Shown here: positions 61,701 through 64,000 of the stretch, in pieces | Numbering within the stretch: the stretch's first letter is position 1 | How the letters are laid out: each line of letters starts with the position of its first letter | Assembly: GCF_036245475.1 (NCBI RefSeq) | Contig: NZ_BTPM01000001.1 | Span: forward strand, 1,674,001-1,738,000 | DNA from: Vibrio sp. 10N | GTDB taxonomy: Bacteria > Pseudomonadota > Gammaproteobacteria > Enterobacterales > Vibrionaceae | Reading direction: 5' to 3' | DNA: 64,000 nt | Notes under the pieces: generated by a model | Databases searched by the model: none | Told to the model about the DNA's origin: nothing | Seen by the model: the letters and a program-made list of their open reading frames with translations, nothing else | Position numbers and translations under genes: made by a program

Positions 61701-64000
61701 TGCTAGGTCACCTGAAACTGGTGCATCGTTAACCGCGATAACATCAATGCCAGCGGTGGTTTCTGCTGTTGCACCATCTTCGTCAGCGACAGTCACATCT
61801 AGAGATACATTGCCGTTAAAGTTCTCATTTGGCGCGAAGCTGTAAGTACCATCACCATTATCAGTAAAGATACCGTCTGTACCTGAGTAAGACACATCAT
61901 CAACCGCGACTTCACCTTCTACATCTGAGCTATTTGCAAGAAGCTGCTCGTCAGAGATAGTAATGATGCCGTCTTCATCGACTGAGTACGTCGTTGAACC
62001 GGCCACTGGAATGTCATTGACCGACTCAACGGTCACATCAATGTTGGCTTCCGTGGTTGTTGTACCATCGCTTACCGAGAAGCTTAGGTCTACTTCACCA
62101 TTGAAGTTCTCGTTTGGCGCAAAGGTATACGTACCATCACCGTTGTCAGTGAACACACCTTCTGTGCCAGAGTAGCTCACGTCGGCAACAGACAAATCAT
62201 CACCGTCAATGTCTGATGCGCCCGCTAGAAGCTGCTCATCCGTGAAGGTCAACGAACCATCCTCTTGAATGGTGTAACCCACATCTTCCACAACCGCCGC
62301 ATCATTCACTGGGTTAACAGTGAGGTCTGCATTGGCCACAATGGTGTCGGTACCATCAGAGATATCGAAGCTTAAGTCAATGTCGCCATTGAAGTCCGCA
62401 TCCGGTGTGATGGTGAATGAACCGTCGTCGTTGGCAGTCACAGTGGCGTTATCACCTGCTGACAAGTTCGCAGCTGTCAGATCATCGCCATCCACATCAC
62501 TAGCTTGTGACAATAGCTGCTCTTGAGTCAAAGTAATCGAACCATCTTCGTCGACAGAGTAAGCCAAGTCACCAGAAACTGGTGCGTCGTTCACTGCGAT
62601 GACATCAATGCCCGCTGTGGTGTCTGCCGTTGCGCCATCTTCGTCAACAACAGTCACATCTAGTGATACATTGCCGTTGAAGTTTTCGTTTGGCGCGAAG
62701 CTGTAAGTGCCATCGCCGTTGTCAGTAAAGATACCGTCTGTGCCTGAATAAGACACATCATCAACCGCGACTTCACCTTCTACATCCGAGCTGTTAGCAA
62801 GCAGTTGGTCGTCAGAGATGGTGATGATGCCATCTTCATTGACTGAGTATGTGGTAGAGCCAGCAACAGGGATATCGTTGACAGACTCTACGGTCACATC
62901 AATGCTGGCTTCAGTGGTGGTCGTGCCATCGCTTACTGAGAAGCTTAAGTCGACTTCACCATTGAAGTTTTCATTTGGTGCGAATGTGTATGTGCCGTCA
63001 CCATTGTCGGTGAACACACCTTCGGTGCCTGAGTAGCTGACATCCGCTACTGATAGGTCATCGCCATCAATGTCTGACGCGCCAGCAAGTAGCTGTTCGT
63101 CAGTAAAGGTTAATGAACCGTCTTCTTGGATGGTATAACCTACATCTTCCACAACTGCTGCGTCATTCACTGGATTTACCGTGAGGTCAGCATTCGCGAC
63201 GATGGTGTCGGTACCATCAGAGATATCGAAGCTTAAGTCAATGTCGCCATTGAAGTCCGCATCTGGCGTGATGGTGAATGAGCCATCTTCGTTGGCCGTT
63301 ACGGTTGCATTATCACCTGCACTTAGGTTAGCCGCAGTCAGATCATCGCCGTCCACATCACTCGCTTGGGAAAGAAGTTGCTCTTGCGTCACAGTGATAG
63401 AGCCGTCTTCGTCAACGGAGTAAGCCAAGTCACCAGAAACTGGTGCGTCGTTCACTGTGATGACATCAATGCCCGCTGTGGTGTCTGCTGTTGCACCATC
63501 TTCGTCAACGACAGTCACATCGAGAGATACGCTACCGTTGAAGTTTTCATTTGGTGCGAAGCTGTAGGTACCGTCACCGTTGTCAGTGAAGATACCGTCC
63601 GTGCCTGAGTAGGACACATCATCAACCGCGACTTCGCCTTCCACATCCGAGCTGTTCGCTAGAAGCTGTTCATCAGAAATCGTGATGATGCCATCTTCAT
63701 CGACAGAGTATGTGGTTGAACCTGCAACTGGAATATCATTGACCGACTCAACGGTCACATCAATGTTGGCTTCAGTGGTCGTTGTACCGTCGCTCACTGA
63801 GAAGCTTAGGTCTACTTCACCGTTGAAGTTTTCATTTGGCGCAAAGGTATAAGTGCCGTCACCGTTGTCTGTGAACACACCTTCTGTACCAGAGTAGCTC
63901 ACGTCGGCAACAGACAAGTCGTCCCCATCAATATCTGATGCACCCGCTAGAAGTTGCTCATCCGTGAAGGTTAACGAACCATCTTCTTGGATGGTATAAC
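43770..64000 (-). CDS. Giant tandem cadherin-like (tandem-95) repeat surface protein, 5' end outside window
   Basis: One minus-strand frame is open from the right edge to a TAG at 43770, about 6,743 residues. Most of it is roughly 60 cadherin-like units of 95-96 residues. Each opens with VND-(A/I)-P-type and EDGSIT motifs, has QLL..(A/S)SD(V/I)(D/E)GD Ca-binding-type acidic turns and closes with SF-I-PDADFNG or FAPNENFNG strands. Other domains interrupt the array: DUF4114-like near 55.3-56.3 kb, a possible jelly-roll at 58.3-59.1 kb, and a carboxypeptidase-regulatory-like plus DUF2135-like module at 50.4-51.2 kb. The C-terminus is Ser/Gly/Asp-rich, ending QHDIDDNNF, without RTX nonapeptides. 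Very acidic, almost no Cys, few Lys/Arg. Probably a secreted adhesin or biofilm matrix protein. The N-terminus, and any secretion or retention module, lies outside. Confidence 0.93.
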   Translation of the reverse strand, partial: YTIQEDGSLTFTDEQLLAGASDIDGDDLSVADVSYSGTEGVFTDNGDGTYTFAPNENFNGEVDLSFSVSDGTTTTEANIDVTVESVNDIPVAGSTTYSVDEDGIITISDEQLLANSSDVEGEVAVDDVSYSGTDGIFTDNGDGTYSFAPNENFNGSVSLDVTVVDEDGATADTTAGIDVITVNDAPVSGDLAYSVDEDGSITVTQEQLLSQASDVDGDDLTAANLSAGDNATVTANEDGSFTITPDADFNGDIDLSFDISDGTDTIVANADLTVNPVNDAAVVEDVGYTIQEDGSLTFTDEQLLAGASDIDGDDLSVADVSYSGTEGVFTDNGDGTYTFAPNENFNGEVDLSFSVSDGTTTTEASIDVTVESVNDIPVAGSTTYSVNEDGIITISDDQLLANSSDVEGEVAVDDVSYSGTDGIFTDNGDGTYSFAPNENFNGNVSLDVTVVDEDGATADTTAGIDVIAVNDAPVSGDLAYSVDEDGSITLTQEQLLSQASDVDGDDLTAANLSAGDNATVTANDDGSFTITPDADFNGDIDLSFDISDGTDTIVANADLTVNPVNDAAVVEDVGYTIQEDGSLTFTDEQLLAGASDIDGDDLSVADVSYSGTEGVFTDNGDGTYTFAPNENFNGEVDLSFSVSDGTTTTEANIDVTVESVNDIPVAGSTTYSVDEDGIITISDEQLLANSSDVEGEVAVDDVSYSGTDGIFTDNGDGTYSFAPNENFNGNVSLDVTVADEDGATAETTAGIDVIAVNDAPVSGDLAYSVDEDGSITLTQEQLLSQASDVDGDDLTAANLSAGDNATVTANEDGSFTITPDADFNGDIDLSFDISDGTDTIVANADLTVNPVNDAAVVVDVGYTIQEDGSLTFTDEQLLAGASDIDGDDLSVADVSYSGTEGVFTDNGDGTYTFAPNENFNGDVDLSFSVSDGTTTTEANIDVTVESVNDIPVAGSTTYSVQEDNSITITDEQLLANSSDVEGDVSVQDVSYSGTDGVFADNGDGTYTFSPNENFSGEVSFDVVVVDEDGATAETSAGLTVIEVNDPPIAGPTSYTIDEDSVLTFSESQVLANASDIEGDVSLVGISYDGPHGIFSVNGDGTCSFAPNENFNGEVQLNVTIQDEDGATVDTVINVDVLPINDAPVSGDLAYSVDEDGSITLTQEQLLSQASDIDGDDLTAANLSAGDNATVTANEDGSFTITPDADFNGDIDLSFDISDGTDTIVANADLTVNPVNDAAVVEDVGYTIQEDGSLTFTDEQLLAGASDIDGDDLSVADVSYSGTEGVFTDNGDGTYTFAPNENFNGDVDLSFSVSDGTTTTEANIDVTVESVNDIPVAGSTTYSVNEDGIITISDDQLLANSSDVEGEVSVSDVSYSGTDGIFTDNGDGTYSFAPNENFNGNVSLDVTVVDEDGATADTTAGIEVIAVNDAPVSGTVAYSVNEDGSITLNQDQLLAQASDVEGDALTASNLSVGGDATVVDNGDGTFTITPDANFNGEIDLNFDISDGTDTIVASGGLTVNPVNDAPEVSGIVAQVDEDNSITITQEQLLANASDVDGDDLVASNLQLFGTEAEIVQNEDGSFTITPEENFNGELDFTYTVSDGEENVVTTLDLTVNPVNDAPDAGDEIYIQAEEDQTVGVSMREEPAIRLDQQPEFGIVQANIEDEWVTLEVGQEVSPDTEIRFVPDETAVADSTSTTQLGTFDDNAKVSDWGDEVDSHTRQFTDGDLTITTQSTDGPLGAWNGDTHIGHGIGDTDRQGLSGDEQLVVTVEGQDINEISFNLDGLGGWFMEESRHFTEVEIRAFDADGNLIDSETYHKDDRNSYEHEYTLTTDEPVARFELGTIQGNGTYVVQNMSVSQTLPDDVVFTSIGIDGTEVTETISLNVREGDQEIDLTADLPAVTTTEEGADGFASIVITEEQLLAQASDIDSDELDIINLALEDDNATLTDNGDGTWTVTPNENFSGDIDLTYQVTDGELVDDNTIHINFAEVNDAPVVSGPVILSTEEDNSITFTDEDLLANASDVEGDELSIYNVSYNGDSGELTDNGDGTYTFVPNENFNGDVDLSFGVSDGEDVTMNQIDLAVIPVNDVPVSGAPLNLDMLNDGTITISTSSLLSGATDVDGDILHVENLVLTNQLDGTLVDNGDNTFSFTPSEGFTGNVSLSFDISDGQASAPSSLNIDVVDSNVGPEVTSPLSASVEEDGTITITQEELLANASDLDGDDLTAVNLSTNDENATIVQNEDGSFTITPSEDFYGDIDFTYDVTDGIATVGTELNLTVTPVNDAPDVPDLSFNVLEDESIIVTAEELLAQATDVEGDDLTVVNVNSDDPNVSVTDNGDGTYTLTPAPDYSGSAGLTFDVSDGTDTVTADIALKVQFVNDAPEAEPVVAEMDEDGVILVTQDMLLENATDRDGDFLVAENLETNDPNATIVNNGDGTFSVTPSQDFNGDIVFSYNVSDGELDTTSELTLTVNPVNDAPDVAPLNVEIQEDNTFVFTEEQLLAQATDVEGDELSITDVSYSGDEGSLVDNGDGTYTFTPEEHFSGNLDIGFTVSDGEAEVAQTIGVSVEAVADAPDLEVTTGDGDAVTDEAIVVEPGSTTELNIGAALVDQDLSETLTLEVGGLPEGTVIRYDNEGVLDDQSGGITSYETTDITVTFEGEGAGFQNTAGYYTVDEDGNITDVNIGFENASQVGSGGDLIPGQSSITFEVEEGESFNLFVIPNGFNRNDFDSMQDGTFMFRDADGNPATIDSVDPQLVHIDPDGNETVIQSQFGDSVFHGGTNTNLNQDGVEHTRTTLNDDGEIVYGIEDLYGGGDRDYDDFTFTVDVGETNSQILQGEIVIGEDGTAVLPTLVIDQNIEITFPEDYTGSTALEIKATATELSNDDEASTIQVVNFEVDHAPESDSVSAQVDEDGSITITQEQLLANATDLDGDALTALNLSTEDENVTVVDNGDGTFTITPDADFNGDVNLSFDVSDGDQIVSTNLDLTVNPVNDAAVVEDVGYTIQEDGSLTFTDEQLLAGASDIDGDDLSVADVSYSGTEGVFTDNGDGTYTFAPNENFNGEVDLSFSVSDGTTPTEANVDVTVESVNDIPVAGSTTYSVDEDGIITISDDQLLANSSDVEGEVAVDDVSYSGTDGIFTDNGDGTYSFAPNENFNGNVSLDVTVVDEDGAMAETTAGIEVIAVNDAPVSGDLAYSINEDGSITLTQEQLLSQASDVEGDDLTALDVTAADNATVVANDDGSFTITPEADFYGDIDLTFSVTDGTDSTVANIDLTVNPVNDAAAIVEDVAYTMEEDGSLTFTDEQLLANATDVDGDDLSVESVIYNGAEGVFTDNGDGTYTFAPNENFSGEIDLLFEVSDGTEITPANIDITVTEVNDLPVAGSTTYSVDEDNILTFTNEQLLANSSDVEGDVAVSDVSYSGTDGIFTDNGDGTYSFAPNENFNGEVSIDVTIVDEQGATAETTAGVEVIAVNDAPVSGDLAYSVDEDGSITLTQEQLLSQASDVDGDDLTAANLSAGDNATVTANEDGSFTITPDADFNGDIDLSFDITDGTDTIVANADLIVNPVNDAAVVEDVGYTIQEDGSLTFTDEQLLAGASDIDGDDLSVANVSYSGTEGVFTDNGDGTYTFAPNENFNGDVDLSFSVSDGTATTEANIDVTVESVNDIPVAGSTTYSVDEDGIITISDEQLLANSSDIEGEVAIDDVSYSGTDGIFTDNGDGTYSFAPNENFNGNVSLDVTVVDEDGATADTTAGIDVIAVNDAPVSGDLAYSVDEDGSITLTQEQLLSQASDIEGDDLTAANLSAGDNATVTANEDGSFTITPDADFNGDIDLNFDISDGTDTIVANADLTVNPVNDAAVVEDVGYTIQEDGSLTFTDEQLLAGASDIDGDDLSVVDVSYTGTDGVFTDNGDGTYTFAPNENFNGDVDLKFSVSDGTTTTEANIDVSVESVNDIPVAGSTSYSVNEDGVITISDDQLLANSSDVEGDVSVSDVSYSGTDGIFTDNGDGTYSFAPNENFNGNVSLDVVVVDEDGATADTTAGIDVIAVNDAPVSGDLAYNINEDGSITLTQEQLLSQASDVDGDELTAANLSAGDNATVVDNGDGTFTVTPEANFNGNIDLSFDISDGTETIVANADLSVNPVNDLPTTSDVYANVDEDNTITITQEQLLANAADIEGDVLTADSLVADNATIVDNGDGTFSITPDENFNGYIDVAYSISDGDTPIAANLGLTVDPVNDAPIVSADVAITIEEDGSYTITQEELLQFATDIEDDDMTAIIGEQGDDTTVTGTVLDAETSNPVSGAEVTLTDGAGNSYTTVTDDSGNYSVSGSIVSEGTVTIEQEGSITTSFVVPAGEETNSGVTAISEVLDDADMRVVVTWGDDPRDLDNHLWLYDQDSGQELDHIYYRDMSYTQESGDRVAQDVDDVNGNGPETITIPNYEDMNMHYSVHNYSGRSWDVDGVEDVQVQIFVGDTLIQSFTPDLPENPQGDHWHVFDIVDGVIVPSQDVSTVTNFELPTSEEAAAADNGIDISEVVAGDSEETGTGEETGGNEPSIGDIAIENAIITDNGDGTYTITPEENFNGEFSISYNVDDGNGGVTPAELDVTVTAVNDLSVIYDHDYTINEDGSLTFTDEQLLAGATDIDGDDLTVESVNYEGADGVFTDNGDGTYTFAPNENFNGNVDLTYDVSDGTDTVSANIDVQVVPINDVPVAGATSYSVDEDGSITISDAQLLANSSDVEGDVAVDSVTYTGTDGVFTDNGDGTYTFSPNENFNGDVSLSVTVVDEDGATADTTAGIDVISVNDLPVAGATTYSVDEDNIITITSDQLLANSSDIEGEVAVEDVSYSGTDGILTDNGDGTFSFAPNENFNGNVSLDVTVVDEDGATADTTASIDVIAVNDAPVSGDLAYSVDEDGSITLSQEQLLAQASDVEGDDLEAANLTAGDNATVTANEDGSFTITPDADFNGDIDLSFDISDGTDTIVANADLTVNPMNDSAVLEDVGYTIQEDGSLTFTDEQLLAGASDIDGDDLSVADVSYSGTEGVFTDNGDGTYTFAPNENFNGEVDLSFSVSDGTTTTEANIDVTVESVNDIPVAGSTTYSVNEDGIITISDEQLLANSSDVEGEVSVSDVSYSGTDGIFTDNGDGTYSFAPNENFNGIVSLDVTVADEDGATAETTAGIDVIAVNDAPVSGDLAYSVDEDGSITLTQEQLLSQASDVDGDDLTAANLSAGDNATVTANEDGSFTITPDADFNGDIDLSFDISDGTDTIVANADLTVNPVNDAAVVEDVGYTIQEDGLLTFTDEQLLAGASDIDGDDLSVADVSYSGTEGVFTDNGDGTYTFAPNENFNGEVDLSFSVSDGTTTTEANIDVTVESVNDIPVAGSTTYSVDEDGIITISDDQLLANSSDVEGEVSVSDVSYSGTDGIFTDNGDGTYSFAPNENFNGNVSLDVTVADEDGATAETTAGIDVIAVNDAPVSGDLAYSVDEDGSITLTQEQLLSQASDVDGDDLTAANLSAGDNATVTANEDGSFTITPDADFNGDIDLSFDISDGTDTIVANADLTVNPVNDSAVVEDVGYTIQEDGSLTFTDEQLLAGASDIDGDDLSVADVSYSGTEGVFTDNGDGTYTFAPNENFNGEVDLSFSVSDGTTTTEANIDVTVESVNDIPVAGSTTYSVNEDGIITISDDQLLANSSDVEGEVSVSDVSYSGTDGIFTDNGNGTYSFAPNENFNGDVALDVIVADEDGASVGTTAGIEVLAVNDAPVSGDLAYSVDEDGSITLTQEQLLAQAGDVDGDALTASNLTAGDNATVTDNGDGSFTITPDANFNGDIDLNFDISDGTETIVANADLTVNPVNDAATSDPVNLEGIEDNAIIISQEDLLKHAQDIDGDDLTARDLSIDESFGSLVDNTDGTWTFTPTENFNGDVPFNFNVDDGTELTPVQGNIDIAAVNDEPQAPAIEMQGEEDQIMVIDPEYILAQASDLDGDELTLESISVKSPQNAQLQQQPDGMYHLVTSQDFNGLVELAYEISDGEATAEGSLNVDVIPVNDAPFKDGNAFLTTNEDGAFTFDSSDMLDLFGDIDTENLVISRIIMPDGEDAGDLNDNGDGTWTFTPTGDFAGTSGLQVIASDGEFETALDVPVFVRPVADGAVITTDHDGPLVFSEDSTGHLGLNVDLIDDSEMLSNLVMTGFPVGFEVSDGENTVIITEPGQMISVTNWNIDDLQLTPPEDYSGNFFVTVSATTVDYGDEPLPEPEGSEIAGDFDTTLGEPIILTEADLIGMAQNIDANDDDAIQMVHLVDPNQGTMVDNGDGTWTFSPADGFTGEVDFAYVVERDGILHDEQSTIGVHENEGQITDGPQIESIASATVEESEPLNFTDSDMLGTLSSETGDMSIESVTLLEGEGLIESDGQGGYQFTPAEGYTGSAQIGFVASDGENSVESHFNITVDEQTSGAVEPLAQSDDGSIGISGEQVLQNLDVADDASLSELNYTGDEGALVPSGDDQWTFWPDPEFSGDIPLEATVQSGGEEQTLETTMNVETAPEATSASSTEPETAAADTETVQETVEATSADETNAEDEGADVTAAPGTDVNLSIPDEVTSAEGVEQVELSGIPEGASVSGALDNGDGTYTVSGDLSQPVTMSLGDTFEGEASISFQGVDELDTPIEGATATTTIEVDDQYAMQASSQAPTDTSGLQDAGGSGDWTSGDNTDTGVDFTDDSGSFGHDDQSSGGSQHDIDDNNF
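46470..50110 (-). repeat. Block III of the 861-bp higher-order repeat
   Basis: The same codon of the A-type unit (tyrosine region of DLAYS) recurs at 46688, 47549, 48410 and 49271, exactly 861 bases apart each time. Each period holds one A, one B and one C unit. Confidence 0.9.
50480..51160 (-). other. Carboxypeptidase-regulatory-like and DUF2135-like insert in the giant protein
   Basis: About 50,930-51,155 encodes TGTVLDAETSNPVSGAEVTL and SGNYSVSG, the pattern of a carboxypeptidase regulatory-like beta-sandwich. It is followed by MRVVVTWGDDPRDLDNHLWL and a NYEDMNMHYSVHNYSG segment, resembling DUF2135/YfaP-type domains. It separates repeat blocks II and III. Confidence 0.6.
51600..55050 (-). 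repeat. Block II of the 861-bp higher-order repeat
   Basis: Equivalent A-unit positions fall at 51824, 52685, 53546 and 54410: steps of 861, 861 and 864. The extra codon in the last step is an additional Ala in a B unit (DAAAIVED). Confidence 0.88.
55300..56310 (-). other. DUF4114-like domain region in the giant protein
   Basis: The segment carries GIEDLYGGGDRDYDDFTFTV, the acidic signature of DUF4114, preceded by a Phe-rich beta region (FNLFVIPNGFNRNDFDSM and GTFMFRDADGNP). The domain is usually found in large secreted Ca-binding proteins. Confidence 0.65.
58300..59130 (-). other. Non-repeat domain, possibly lectin/jelly-roll-like, in the giant protein
   Basis: About 270 residues differ from the cadherin-like units. 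They include TQLGTFDDNAKVSDWGDEVD, AWNGDTHIGHGIGDTD, and INEISFNLDGLGGWFMEESR followed by a strand on the descriptors AFDADGNLIDSETYH. The layout of alternating strands and DG turns suggests a carbohydrate-binding or jelly-roll fold; this is a guess from the pattern. Confidence 0.45.
59450..64000 (-). repeat. Block I of the 861-bp higher-order repeat (continues beyond window)
   Basis: Equivalent A-unit positions are 59684, 60545, 61694, 62555 and 63416. The steps are 861 except 60545-61694 (1149), which contains one additional 96-codon C-like unit (EVNDPPIAGPTSYTIDED). Confidence 0.9.

Noticed and set aside
44116..63608. Many plus-strand open frames of 60-150 codons opposite the giant gene, with repeated sequence among themselves
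   Set aside because: They are antisense shadows of the repeats: Ser/Val/Pro-rich products with the same 861-bp period, without ribosome-binding sites. Their similarity follows from the repeat array.
46470..64000. CRISPR array or DNA satellite as explanation of the periodic sequence
   Set aside because: The period is 861 bp, a multiple of three within a single open frame, with protein-level conservation and no unique spacers of CRISPR size.

Overview
The window looks like a Vibrio (Vibrionaceae, Gammaproteobacteria) chromosome segment. This rests on the gene content and order: prc-proQ-msrC, letA-letB-rsmF, pyrD-zapC, rlmKL-uup, rmf, fabA-lonH-matP, and a 1614-residue NAD-glutamate dehydrogenase next to pepN and a DUF2835 gene. 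Species cannot be fixed from the sequence alone. Bases 1-42,100 are ordinary core genome. Bases 42,100-64,000 are accessory in character: an AT-rich stretch with decayed-looking coding fragments, then the 3' part of a giant repetitive surface-protein gene that runs off the right edge.

Left part (1-9.4 kb): the start of an amino-acid ABC transporter operon (aapJ, aapQ; minus strand); a siroheme-synthase-like gene that keeps only a stub of its methyltransferase domain; yajQ and an AroH-type DAHP synthase (minus); a divergent PEP-synthase-like barrel without its active-site residues; a DUF4442 protein; an uncharacterised two-TM protein; and the S1-domain protein CvfB.

Middle part (9.4-42.1 kb): rsmF, then an operon of an ABC exporter, letA and letB (seven-MCE envelope lipid-transport system), all minus. 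Divergent from these are msrC, proQ and prc. Next come a secreted two-repeat protein, pepN, a DUF2835 gene, the large gdhB, pyrD, zapC, rlmKL, a glutaredoxin-like gene overlapping uup, a DUF3466 protein with a GlyGly-CTERM-like tail, rmf, fabA and lonH (minus), and matP with a DUF3634 gene. Most units are separated by clear hairpin/T-run terminators, which are listed.

Right part: 42.1-43.77 kb has no convincing large gene. It holds a possible pair of coupled micro-ORFs, decayed coding-like fragments, a perfect 17-bp inverted repeat and the giant gene's terminator. From 43,770 to the right edge one minus-strand frame stays open for more than 20.2 kb (about 6,743 codons, 5' end outside). It encodes an acidic tandem cadherin-like ('tandem-95') protein. 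Its repeats form a higher-order array: three unit types (A, B, C; 95+96+96 residues) recur as an exact 861-bp super-repeat in three blocks, separated by segments with other domains (DUF4114-like, a possible lectin-like fold, a carboxypeptidase-regulatory-like domain plus a DUF2135-like domain). Near-identical DNA tracts shared by blocks about 13-14 kb apart suggest gene conversion. A stretch of about 1,640 residues has no lysine or arginine, and the C-terminus has no RTX nonapeptides. This gene is the most unusual object in the window.
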